NCBI GenBank assembly: GCA_014529385.2
Contig: CM043971.1
Coordinates: 88,987,340-89,051,339 of the forward strand
Direction of reading: 5' to 3'
DNA from: Adiantum capillus-veneris
Lineage: Eukaryota; Streptophyta; Polypodiopsida; Polypodiales; Pteridaceae
DNA: 64,000 nt
The position numbers and the translations under genes are program-made. Each line of letters opens with the position of its first letter. Position 1 is the stretch's first letter. Of this stretch, positions 43,264 to 54,911 are shown one piece after another. The notes below the pieces were generated by a model. That model had not been told where the DNA came from. It was given only the letters and a program-made list of their open reading frames with translations, and searched no databases.

Positions 43264-44218
43264 CCCACTCTCTATGGCAAGAGCGGTCTACTATTGATTG
43301 CACAAATCTCTACAATTGTCTGAATGCGATGGTCTAGCCGACGATGTTGACGACGATGATGACGACAACGAGACGGGCTGAAATCTGCAAATCTTGTATC
43401 TGCTAAATTCTGACTCTATGTCGGTGACGATAATGCGACAACGACGCGCTGAAAACGTAGATGCTGAAATCTGCGAATAGCGGGCTGAATCTGCAAACGC
43501 TGGCTGATCTGATCGTGCGGCGAGGATCTACTGCGGGAAGGTGAGATCTGCGACGTTTGAGGGCTACGGTACGGAATCAGACTGCTGGAAATGCAAAACG
43601 CTGATGCAATGATGCTCCTGTCGCCGGGAATCTGCAAAACGCTAGGCTGATTTGCTGTTCCAAAAACGCTAGGCTGATCTGTTGTCTGTTTACAAAAACG
43701 CTAGGGAATCTGCTGTGATCTGCTATCACTACATGATCTGCAATCTGCAAAACGCTGGGACTAATCTGCAAATGCTGAAAACGCTGGGTTTTTCTTGATG
43801 GCTGAAAACGCTAAGTTGTTCCACCGGGGGTCTTGCTGAGAAGGTGCACTGCCAGACACTGAGTCCCTGCTGCCTCTTCTGCAAGAAAGTGCTAGCGCTA
43901 GGTTTTCTTACATATTGCCTTAGTCAATTTGCCCTACCCAATTTCCCAACAAAGTCACTTAATAATAATAAGTGAAAAATGGCTAAAATGGGGAAAATAG
44001 GTTCTATGCACTGTAAAATGCTCTTGATGGGTACTGACTGTAATCTGATGATCATGTTGTGTGCAACTAGAGGAAATGCAACTACTCTATGTGTCTGGAC
44101 ATGCACATCTGCGAACAGACTCACAAAGGTGCCAGAACACTTCCTAAGCTAACTAAACCCTTGTCATGAAGTAGCTTGTTCACATGCACATAGGGTTAGA
44201 TGTGCACAAGACACAACA

Positions 44219-44513
44219 GGCTCTACTGCATGAAACAGTTGCCTTGTCTGCTGTGACACTGGTGGCGCTTGTAGAAATTCCATAAACCTATAGAAAAAAC
44301 ACATTCATAGCAGCAACCAACTGTGTCCTGAACGCATCCTCGTCTAATTGCCCAATCATATACCCTTGACATTGTGGAGCATTCAAATCAACAAAGGTAC
44401 AAACAAGGGTGGTCGTGAACTCTCGCTACGCTCGAACATTGGAGGAGGAACAGCTTGTCTATCCTGTGAAGAGGAACCCTCTTCCCTGGTGTCATTTGTC
44501 CTGTCAGCCATAG
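44219..44513 (-). pseudogene. chromovirus gag N-terminus
   Basis: ATG at 44513-44511 on the minus strand starts MADRTNDTREEGSSSQDRQ, then Pro/Ser/Phe-rich sequence. After one stop and a frame change it reaches FYRFMEFLQAPPVSQQ near 44250. It lies 86 bases downstream of the 5' LTR, as expected for gag, and is cut at 44213 by the solo LTR. It continues at 40679 and then 37810. Confidence 0.7.
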
Positions 44514-44578
44514 TGTAATTCCAAGTTTTTGTACTCTGTGTCTTCGCCGCAAACGAACCAAGGCTCACTCTATAAGGA

Positions 44579-44598
44579 GAAAGTGATTCTATCCACCA
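44579..44598 (-). other. putative primer binding site of the chromovirus
   Basis: Minus strand TGGTGGATAGAATCACTTTC abuts the 5' LTR. It starts with TGG as primer sites do, but is not the initiator-methionine type seen in the other elements of this window. I could not assign the tRNA. Confidence 0.6.
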
Positions 44599-45910
44599 TG
44601 AAACGGCCCGACTTTAGCCTCCACCCGATTCTTTACTTGAATTTTACAACACAAAGAAACTTCACGAATAAGATCGTGACTGGAAATTACACTTCAAACA
44701 ACACACGGACAGGGAGCTAGAGTGCTTCCAAGCAGACAGTGACACCCTGTAGGCCCCAAACTCCAAAGACTGGCGCCCTTTCCGGTATTTCTTTATTCTT
44801 ATTGCAAATAGACGACCCGAACACTTTCACCTAACTCTCACCAAGCTATCCATGGTTGTAATTGCAAGATTTTGACCCAATCTCGCTGGCATAACGATGC
44901 AAAAACCCGCGTAGGTCAAAAGTACACATCAAGGACACTTTCGCTTGCGGTTTGGCAGCTTTCCGATGAGCTGCAGGTCAATTTCAGCATGCTATAATTC
45001 CCTGTTTTGTCATTGTCAGGTGCCCAAAGCCCTGTTTAAGCATCCTGAGGATCCCCTAGCAATGTCTTGTAGTTTAGGTACAAAACCCTAAACCTGCAGA
45101 AAAACAAAACGGGCTGTAATTTACTGTTTTGAATCGATTTGGGCAAAGTGAACACGTCTACGCGTGTCTCAGGTGCTCCCGCACGCAATGGGACAGTTCC
45201 CCTTTGAATCGGACAAGTTTTCACGCTAGAAAACTCTCCGATTTCGCAATTCTTCGCAATGGAACTGTGCATACCAGCAATTAGCTAATCCGGTTCCTGT
45301 GCAGAAGGCTCTTGCCTTGGCAAACGTACACAAAACCCGAAAATTGTATATGGTCATCTAAGAAGCCCAACCAGTGGGCCATTACCATATATGCAAAGGG
45401 GAGAGAGATGCACAAGAGCAAATCATCGCGCTACATGAGACAAGGGAGAAGGCAAGCTTTCCATTAAAGTTGTGATCACTTGCACCCACTACTCACACAC
45501 ACACTGTAGTCACTTGTGAAGCAAAAATCAATCTCCACTCTTAAATTGGGCCGGGGGCTCTTCATGCAGAACTAGCAAAATCACCTGGAGCCACCATGTG
45601 TCCAGTTTGCCTCTTTTGAGTTCAATTCCTAGTACCCATCAACTAATAAAGTGTAGCAAGGGGCCTAAATGACTTTGAACTGAGCCTAGACCCCCTTCTA
45701 CTGCTCGGATATCAGTGCCGACTAGCCCGACTATCTCATGGCGACCCGCCCTTCTCGAATGTGGGTGAAACTCTCGGCCATCGATTGTTTCACATTGGTC
45801 ACACAATGTCCGGCCATTTGTGACTTCAAAAAGAGGGTCCCAAAAATTCAATAAAAATCAAGGGAAAGAAACCAACCACTAACCTTAGTGGTTGCCACAG
45901 CCTCGTGATA
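44599..45910 (-). repeat. 5' LTR of the chromovirus
   Basis: TGAAACGGCCCG to CCTCGTGATA; followed by TSD TTGTA (45911-45915). Carries about 45 bases near 45360-45410 that are absent from the other LTR. Confidence 0.92.
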
Positions 45911-45915
45911 TTGTA

Positions 45916-46816
45916 CATATTCTATTGGTCTTGATGGAGATACTAGATTCTCGTTTAGAAAGCTAACTACCATAGCACCTATGCTTAGGTAGATAAGTTG
46001 GATTGATAATCCTAGCTGAGAGGTGTTGTGACTACCTCATGACCCGCACTTTATCGTGCAATGGGGCTTGTACCTCTTGCACATACCCTAGTCTTATTGC
46101 AAGCGCAAAATTTTTACACACAAAGAATTGATGGTTTTTTTGGATTTGGTGCAAAAGCGACATCTTCTATACATGTGGAATGAAAGGATATGCAATACCC
46201 ACACGAGCTTCATGCAAATGGCCTTAAGTTCGTGAGCCATACTACCTCTTATTTCTACCCTCGAATATTTTTCCAAAATGTATTGAACATAGATACCACT
46301 TTTGCATTCAAATTATAAGAGGGCCTATCCCCCTTGTATTTTTATTGCAACAACCTCGGGGAGTTTCTCCAATAGCATACAGCTCCCTCGATAGAGCACC
46401 TATGCACTTCTTTAGTAGATTATGTGCAGCATAAGAAGAGGCGAGGATTGTTCGTCTCATGATCCTCCATCAACAGATACTATGTTGGCTTCTGTCCTTT
46501 GAGCACGACAGTGTCACACAAGTCTCACGCACTTGACTATTCATCATACGTTGTCTCCCAGTAAGGTGTATAGGCGGTGGAGTTCTAGTCTGTATGGCTG
46601 AACAGGTTCAAAATCTAATGCACACCGAACATGCTGGTAGTCATTATTGTCTATCCGAGGGTCCTGCTAGAATTACTTTCTACAGCAGCTTTGCTGCTTG
46701 TTGTCAAGACGGTTACTACTGTTCACGAACATAATTCGATTGCCTATTTGGAGGCACCCAGAATCTGAGAGGGGTTTTGGAGGGTCATCGTTGAGTAACT
46801 GCTTCCACTATTGTAT

Positions 46817-46863
<47 letters not shown>

Positions 46864-49016
46864 TACTCCCATCTTTCGTTGCACGCTTCTTCTGAATTTC
46901 TCAGCATTCCAAGCAGGATAGTCAGGTGAATTGCAAGCACTGCCACGCTTGACTCTTTGGGATGCGTACAAGCCTTTGTGAAGAAGACGTACGGGCTTGC
47001 TATTTGGCAGTTTGGTTCTGCACGCCTCTCCTTTTTGGCAATTCCTTGACCATTGGATTGAATTGCCCGATGTTTTCCACGTAGCATTTCACGCGCTCTA
47101 GCCTCTCTTTCCACTATCGCTTGTCAATAATGTAAACAATTGTGAGTGGATACACAAGCAACACCTTATCAAATTCCTTTGATAAAATGTTGGATCAAAA
47201 AGCAATGATGTATGATATTGTATGAGGTTGACACTAGCCATTTTATGTGACTTATTGGTATCTCAAGTGGAACTAAAATTTGTTGGACTCATTGTACAAA
47301 ATATTCCTCTAATGAATGTGAAAATCCTTATTGGCTTTTAGGAGGCCCAAAGGTTTGTTGGAATCTTGCACTATTGACTCACCCCCATTCATTGGAAATA
47401 TTTGCACCTACACCTATCTACTAACATAATATGGCGAAAGGGGAGCCCTTTACACGTGTCGTAATCTGCAACTTGAAGGCTAAAGTCCAAAACTAAAAAA
47501 AGCCCGTTCGCACGCGATAAAGAGGGAGAGGGGGAGAGAGAGAGGCCGTCGAAGGCGGCCGGCCGTACTAGTATATATATATAGTATCCTCCTCCCCCTA
47601 GTTCCACAACTCCCCCATCCCTCGTCGCACCATGCCCATGTCCCTTAGAGAGGAGTGAATTGGTTGATGAATCTTATTAAGGGCCCAGGGGGTTGTTGCC
47701 TACTAGCATGACATTACGCAACAGGCTACCACAAAGGCCACCCTCTTTCACGCTTTTAACTTGCAATATTTGGGGAAACAAATTTAAGATGGTTTGGATG
47801 TTGGGACAAGGACCTTGTCGGAGACTATCCTAGAGGAGCATTGGGAGTTGATCGGGATGCGTGGCTATGGAGATGCCTAGCCAAATGCATCACAGATTCT
47901 TCAAGAGACATACTCCCATTCTTGCAATTTGGGTGAGGACTATGCACTTATCAAGTCTTGAAGTAATCGGATTCTTGCAAATCTTTTCCAATAGTGCTTG
48001 CCAAAGTCTATTTTGGTTGAGTGTGTTTGCGTGTCAAAATTAAATTAAAGACAAAGGATATTATTTTAATGTTTATAAAGTTGTTGATTCAAAAGTTTGG
48101 GATCAATCAACAATTATATGACCATGCATTAGGGAAAGTTTAAGGTCTCTTTTTCGTCTTGTAAGAAATGGTAGAGAGAGAAAATGCTTTTCATTTTGAA
48201 AAATGTGAATAAGAAATTCAAAAACCCAAAATTGCGTAGAAAACTCCACCTTCTTATCGAGTGCACGAGATCTCACTTTTCAGGGCCCCACATGTAGTGT
48301 CATTTTCAAATCTTTTTGAAGTGTGTCCCTTTCTCAAAAATTATCCCTTCCAAAGCACCCGTTTTTTCTTTTGATCCAAATTTCAAATTTCCCCTGCTTC
48401 TTCTTTCCTTTCTCTACACCTTTCTTTGCACCATATCCAACCCATCATCTTCCCCATATCTAAGCTTTGGCCATCAACCCTGCTAAGACATGTATCTATC
48501 ATCTCCATGTTCAATAGGCTTTGTGAAACTCCTTCTTCTGGAATTGAAGCATTGTGATCAGAGGGAAAGAAGCACATTGACCTATGGTAGATTGTATCCC
48601 ATAGACCCCATCACCAAGTAGCCCACCATTTTTGAACTTCTCTTCATTGATGAGATTTGTAGGAGATGGTATGAAAGGACTACTAGGATGTACACAAAAC
48701 CTTGTAGCAGAAAGGGACTTTCTTTTGATGGAGAACAATTTGCTACAACAATTCAAGGATTCTATTAATCATCAACTTCAAGAAAGCAAGGAGAAGGTAG
48801 AGAACTTACATTTATTTTGTTGAATATAGCTAGAAGAAAGAGGACAGAGCTTGGGCTTAGATAAAAATAAAATAAGCTGAAGAATATTGAGAGTCTCAAG
48901 TGAGGAGGTGGAGGCTACAACAGAACAATTAAAGCAATGAGGTAAAACTAGTGTAATTTTCAAATTTGTGTTTTTGTTTTGTAAGTCAATTGTATCTTTA
49001 GAAGCTATAGTCTTTG
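45916..49016. other. no recognised gene; microsatellite
   Basis: A (CT)20-like tract lies at 46820-46859. A GA-rich patch lies near 47520-47545, next to a TATATATATATAGTATCC stretch at about 47570-47590. Short frames (for example 48632-48820 plus, with coiled-coil-like Leu/Glu/Lys content) carry no motif I can name. Confidence 0.4.
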
Positions 49017-49132
49017 TAAGTTTCTGTTTACCCCAGGTCCTTAGTTAGGCTAGACTAAGTTTGTGTTTATCTCAAGTCCTTAGTTTAGTCTTTATAAGTT
49101 TGTGTTTACCTCAAGTCCTTAGTTTCATCAGA
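49017..49132. repeat. three tandem units of about 40 bp
   Basis: TAAGTTTGTGTTTACCTCAAG-type units, each ending CCTTAGTT, occur three times in a row with a few substitutions. Confidence 0.75.
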
Positions 49133-50101
49133 CTGATCACAAAGAAACCTTGGAGAACCTTCCACATCAATGACATATATATCCTAGTAGGAAGAAAGAC
49201 CTTAAATTGAACTCTTTCAACAATTTGTTCTTTGACCTAAGAACTCTACATATGGAAATGATAAAATTATTTGATTTTCAACATATTGAGGTGAATGGGC
49301 AAGCCATTCTTGTGATCAAATTAGATGAAAGTGAAATTGTGAAGGATAGAAAACTTGAGAGGGTATCAATAACCTTCATCAATAGAGCTCTAGATACCAC
49401 ACAGGTGGGAGAAAACCCTAAAAATTTAAGTGTGCAGTCAGAGAAGAACATTTGGTGGCTAAGAGCTTTTGAGGTCGATAGTGAGGTTTTTTTATGTTAA
49501 ATTGGGTGTTTCCACCACACTAGTATCCCTACAATAATCAAAGTCCAACAGCCCAAGGAGGAGTTAGATGTTGAGGGTTGTGAAAGGTACAAGGTGAAAT
49601 CGTACATGGGGGAGACCTAAAGATACTGAAGTGTATGTGTCAAACGGTGTCAATGCCCAAATCCCTTTTATCTAATGTATGGGTGCAGCAAAGAAGCTGA
49701 ATCTTGCTAATTGGAACAAAGCTCCAAATAGAAACTCTAATGATCCGAACTTTCAAGCTGGTTTAGATGTTCCCATTTCAAATGGCCACATATGCACATT
49801 GCATGCATTGTGTAGAATCATTGAGAATATTGTGCACCTTTAGATAGGATTTGCATGGAAACTACAACCTTTATTAGCAAAAAAAAAAAACTACCATAGT
49901 AAGTATTGGACTTCATGGGAGAATGTGGTGGTTGAGTTAGACCCCAAGAGGTCATATGGTGGAAGTAATGTTCCTAGGAAAGCTTATATTAGTGGGGTGA
50001 AGGCTAGAGCCTTCACCCCATTAATAAAAAAGTTCATCTGGTGGAAATAATGTTCGTAGGAGAGCTTCTATTAGTGGGGTGAAGGATGGCTCTGATACTA
50101 A
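49133..50101. other. unrecognised sequence with ORF, direct repeats and hairpin
   Basis: An open frame at 49207-49497 (plus, 97 codons) has no recognised domain. Two 47-bp near-copies (TGGTGGAA(G/A)TAATGTTC...GGGGTGAAGG) start at about 49958 and 50039. Between them lies the hairpin 49988-50025. 50089-50100 (GCTCTGATACTA) is the complement of a primer site (TAGTATCAGAGC), one base from the LTR that starts at 50102. Confidence 0.5.
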
Positions 50102-50255
50102 TGTGAGATTGAGGGAACGGTTGTGAAGGATTCTTAAACCTACCACCCATAATATAGGCCCTTGCCCATCAATACTTAGCATCCCCTATCCACAATTAAC
50201 AGCCAGTCCTTGGCCTAGGTCCATGAACCCCCTTGGGTTTGCCCTTGGCATTACA
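50102..50255 (-). repeat. short gypsy LTR (about 154 bp) between primer site and polypurine tract
   Basis: TGTGAGATTGAGGG to GGCATTACA. On its left is a primer-site complement and on its right a polypurine complement (CTCCCCCCTTGG). It is related by eye to 63723-63875 (CACCCAT(A/T)ATATAG, CCTTGCCC-type segments). It would serve as 5' LTR for an element to the left and 3' LTR for one to the right. Confidence 0.6.
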
Positions 50256-50482
50256 TTGCTCCCCCCTTGGAGAAACGTTTTCATCCTGGAAAACAAAAGT
50301 GGTGATATCTTTATAAGAACACTAATGTTTTCCATAATGGCATCCTTCCTACATCCAGTTGTTCTTTTGACTGGAACACGGTTCATAGGAGGTTCGATGA
50401 AACCAAGAGTAACATCTTGAGTTTTCACATCGTTGTCCCATTGCAACCATCTTGTGTAGCCGGCTTGTATACAACATAGCAT
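50256..50482 (-). pseudogene. gypsy pol C-terminal tail remnant
   Basis: Minus-strand frame 50482-50186: VKTQDVTLGFIEPPMNRVPV, then CRKDAIMENISVLIKISPLL. The following F-x-R-M-K-TFLQGGSNVM block runs into the polypurine tract. The window-end copy has the same end (VFLRRSSPLLFSRTKTLLKG). This is the tail after the chromodomain of many plant gypsy elements. The upstream domains were not found. Confidence 0.55.
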
Positions 50483-52891
50483 GTAGATTCCATTTAGAAC
50501 TCAATTGAGTATGCTAAACGAGTTATCACAACTAAGATGTACCCGAAATAGTACCTCCTTTCACTTTCCATGAAAGTAACTGACTGACATAACTCATCAG
50601 TAAAGTAGAAGTCCTTGACTTGTTATCTTATCGCATCAGTAAACAACCCCACCATAACTAGTGTTCAAGATTGACAACCTCGCTTAAACATGAAGGGACT
50701 AAACGAGTCACAAACATGCTTTACATTATGGTAAGCAAGCTCCAACTAGAGTGATACATGATTGCTAATTGGATTTCTTGGTGCTAACGTACGCGTTTCA
50801 CATATCCTTTAGCACAAGATTACACTTATAATTTGCCTATCCTTTTTGGATAACTCACAATACTAAGGTGGTGTGTTTCCCCACGATTTACAAACAATCT
50901 TCCAAAATGACTAGTAAACAAGGATCACAATGTCATACAACATTGCTAAGGAATCAACAATATCATGAATAACCATCTTGGTTAACTTGAAAGATCCACA
51001 AGCACCCAAACCAAGCGATGACCTCTATTGGTGATTGGTAGATCCAAAAAGTAATCTCATAGAGATACTGCACATAGAGTGCAAAATGCTTCATAAGCAA
51101 CTAATGTGATGAATATGCATGCCACTCCAAATTAGCCTTTGCTAAACATTAGGTCCCATAACACCTCGTGTACATGCATTTAGCAAAAACATATCCGAAC
51201 TTGCATATACATGATCAACCTTGCCAATACTTATGGAGAATGTGATGCTCCGAGCACACATGAAAGGGGAGTGTAAATAGTTCTGAAAAGGAACTAAATA
51301 CTTTTTACTGCAATCATTTGCAAGCCTTGATAAAATGTTTGAACCATAATAGAAGGTGAAACATAAGTCACTTCTAGGTACAAAAAATGAAACTTTTTCA
51401 TTAGAACACATAGCCTTGCTATATGCATAAACAACCATCCGTTAGAGTCGTTTAACAACACTTGTAACTTTTCAAGTGGTTCTAAGTATCCACCAATTTA
51501 TGGCCACTGAAGTTGTTCCTGATATGTAATGCTAAAAATGGTCTAGAAACGGATTTGACTAGCACCTAGGGACTTTATTGCGACACATAATTTATATAAC
51601 AGGCACCAGTGTCAGTCCTAGAGATTCATATTCTCTACATGTGAAAAATATGTCTCAAAAAAGGATTTATGAAAAAAGAACATCCTTCAAGTACAAGGTG
51701 TACTTGTATGTGGAGATAATTGTAAACACTTTGCGACATGAGTGAGAGGACCCTTGTTATCTTTAATCCACACTGGCTAAGCTGAACTCCTTGAGTTCCT
51801 AGACCATGTTGTATCCCATGTGACAACATGTGCCAAAATTGCATAATGTAGGAATGTGTATTGGACACTATGGTCCAAAATACTTTGCTATTACATGACT
51901 TTGTCATGTCTCTTAAAGAGCAAAATGGAAGAAAACATAGAAGTTTATGCATCCTACTTGAAAAAGTAAACAAAAACATATTCAAAAGAGAAACAAAACC
52001 AAATCAGATGTGTACTTGGATGTTGAACAGAGTGTCACTTACATGTAGTCAAAGTCAACTGTCCAAATTTTTGGTCTGCAAAGGTCTAGGAACACTAATT
52101 GAAAATTAGTGAAATTCATGTAGTATTGCACATGTAACCCTGGGTGTTTCCTTTGCAATCCAAACCCCTAGGTTAATTCTACATTGTCCGACCCCTTGTT
52201 AGAGGTTACAAAGAAACTGTTGAACTAGCAGCCAATAGTAATTGAAGTCCACTTTGGAAGTTGAAATTTTCCACTACCCCTTGGCAGCTTGTGGACTTCT
52301 TTCCTTGAAAGTGCAAGTGTGAAGGTTCCACGAATTGACCATCAACACCTAATGAGTGATTTAGTAATCACAATCTGGGTCTTGCCCGAAAATTGTACTC
52401 GTATAGACACTCTTAGTGCTATAGATAAAATAGGAGATCCACTCAAGTTTGACTCGTATTCACAATTGGATCTTTTCTAAACTCGAAAATCCATAATCTT
52501 GTGTTATTTTGTGAACAGCCGTGTTGTCTGAATTGCTTGCTTTATCTATACACCTTGGTAGAGATAAGCATTTACGAGTTTGGGACTTTCAAAAACTCTA
52601 CTTGATCTTCACAGTTAAAGTATGTAGTGCTAAAGTGACGCCCAAAAAATCAGTAATGGCAAGACACTTGCTTGTCCATTAGAATTGATGGGTACTCAAC
52701 TGGATAGAATTGCTCGATCTTAAAGAAATCAATGATGGACTACAAACAGATGGCGCTTAGCCATTCCAAAATAGATGGATATTAGCCCTTCAAAAACAAA
52801 TGGCTCTTAGTCCTTCCTATTACCATATCAACATAGAAATATTTTACTAAAATCATGCCTAATTTCAACTTTCCCATAGAGAATTAGGAAA

Positions 52892-52927
<36 letters not shown>

Positions 52928-54911
52928 ATGAGAGAGAATGTTGGGTTGAGGAAAAATCCCTTATTTTACTGTGTTGTATGTCCCTTACAAATGCTTCTGT
53001 GCAAACAATGTCTCACATGTAGGTAACATAAGTGACATCTTGACTAACCTACCTTGTATGTGGTCATGAATCTACCAGAGTGACTTAAGTATGGCTTGTG
53101 AATAAACATAAATAAAAAATGTTTTAATACATCAATAACTTACCTCGTCCTTGACAGAGTAGCTAGTATTATAGCAAAAGTGTATACAATGATGGGGTGT
53201 CGTATATCCATCGTACTAGTATGCCATGCATACATATTAAAAAAAAATAGAATAATAATCCCTTGACTTCAATGATAGTTTCAACCATGTGAGCCCCTGA
53301 TATATGTGCCTTGCACGATTACACTTGCACACAATGTGTCGTTGCGTAAATTGTGATCTTATATCCACGTATTGCCAAAGATGTGTGCCATTATCGTTGA
53401 TCTAAAGTCAATCAATAATACCTTGGCACATAAGAGAAACCTTGCTTCTGGCAGAGCACTTTGCTTTTCATAGTTAAGAAATATTCTTCAAATGAAAAGT
53501 TAAATTACAAAAGAAACAAGCATAATTTGAAATTTACTACCTTGTCGCCCACTTCTGGCCAGGTTTTTGGTAAGTCATAACTAAGAAGCACCCTTGAATC
53601 TAGCTCATAGCCATATGTACTGCTCGAGTGAGTTAGCATATGTATCATATACGGCCTCTTGACATAAAAACCTGCAGACATCTTGGCAAGTTTCCCCCAA
53701 GTTCATATGCTCATGGCATATTCCAAACGTGGGAAGTCTTTTGTTTGTATGATACATCTTAGTAGCCCCACTTTGGATGCTACCCTTGCTCATAGATACA
53801 GATACTCTTGCTCACAGACAAATGTCATAGCAAAAGAAAGTCCCAAGAACGTCGACCTTGTCTAGGATGCACATATAATCGACCTTCTCGAATTGTACAA
53901 CTTAGTGAAAAAAAAAATGCTTGCAAAGTATGTACCTTATACCTGCTTGGAACCTTGAGTGGTGCAGTGTTGATTTGCATGTAGCCATTGCCAATTAACT
54001 TTGAAAACTTGTCGGATCATGCTTGTCGACAATGGGTGGATCTTGTCCTTGTTTGATTGCATCAATGACATGCAACTTTCCTAGGAGTCATGACCTAGCA
54101 AACTTGTTGTTCATCTTCTTGAAATTTTAATTAATGGAAGGCCTTGCCAAATACCTTCGCCTTACATGCCACAGGCCCTGCCTGAACACCATGACATTTG
54201 TCCTTGACAAACATATCTTCGAGCAAGCTCCCCTTCCACCATAAGTCATGGTCACAGAGCTTGCTTTTACTAATGCAAAAACTTTTGCAAAATTGAAATG
54301 AATAAGAAACATTAATTTCAAGTTTATTGTGCTTATCGGTCATCAAAAACGTCTAGATCACCATCTTTGATAGATATGACACAATTGCAGACGTGTTGCC
54401 ACAGTTTGCCGCATGCCTTGCATGTTGTACACTAACACTTGTTATTTTTCCCTAGCAAGCCCTCCATAAGCCTTGCATACGGCTCATTAGTTTCCCTTGC
54501 TAAATATAGTGATTCTTCTTGTAGACGGATCAATGTTTTGAGATGCCGAGAGCCTGGTCAATCATGTTGTGCATTGCAGAAGCATGAAATCTTATGCCAT
54601 CAACTTGAAAGCTTCGATATCCTTTATTGATCTTATCAGCTCTTCCCAAAGATGCTGCTTACATGTTGTGCATGGTTAGTTCATGCAGCCTTGAGGGTTG
54701 TCTACCCTTGCATGGTCGCACAATCCCCGCACGGCTGCATGGTTTTGTTGTATGGGTGGCCTCCCCATGGGATGGGTCCCTACGATTTCCCCCTGGGCAC
54801 ACTTGGGTGCCCATGTTTGAAAGAGAAGAATAAAAACGACGCTCTATTGCAGAATAATGGCCACAGCCCTGCGTGATCAAATTGTTGAGAGAGAGAGAGA
54901 GAGAGAATCTT
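50483..54911. other. no recognised gene; microsatellites and possible exon-like pieces
   Basis: AT-rich. GA tracts lie at 52890-52938 and at 54888-54906. On the minus strand, 54346-54131 is an open frame, and 54040-53950 reads GNGYMQINTAPLKVPSR followed by a GT donor-like GTATAAGG. 53700-53600 reads HEHMNLGETCQDVCRF. These could be exons of a decayed gene or parts of a DNA transposon; I do not recognise the family. Confidence 0.35.

Larger units (their letters stand above)
40680..44213 (-). mobile_element. solo LTR inside chromovirus gag, itself split by a small element
   Basis: The outer parts, 40680-40911 and 43269-44213, form one LTR beginning TGTAAGGTAGAGCGG and ending GTGCACAAGACA. It is related to the LTR of the element nested in it (TGTCAGGTGCAGCGG...). 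Flanking bases are CAGCA (40675-40679) and CAACA (44214-44218), a 4/5 match. Removing it joins two gag pieces in a sensible order. No internal region or second LTR is present, so it is a solo LTR left by LTR-LTR recombination. Repeats of CTGAAAACGCTAGG type lie at 43600-43810. Confidence 0.65.
27354..45910 (-). mobile_element. Ty3/gypsy chromovirus, old, split by three nested insertions (TSD TTGTA)
   Basis: A single LTR retrotransposon on the minus strand. LTRs are 27354-28658 and 44599-45910. The five bases before it (27349-27353) and after it (45911-45915) are both TTGTA. Reading 5' to 3' on the minus strand: primer site, gag start, gag with CCHC, protease, truncated reverse transcriptase, RNase H, integrase, chromodomain, polypurine tract. 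Three insertions interrupt it: a solo LTR (40680-44213), a short non-autonomous element (37816-40646) and a composite of the same family (29847-34585). Each duplicates five target bases, one of them imperfectly. Without them the element is about 7.4 kb. The two LTRs differ at roughly one position in ten over the first 150 bases, so it is the oldest layer. Confidence 0.92.

Noticed and set aside
49207-49497. 97-codon plus-strand ORF as a real gene
   Set aside because: No motif, no promoter or splice context recognised, and length is near what chance gives in this composition; noted only as unrecognised.
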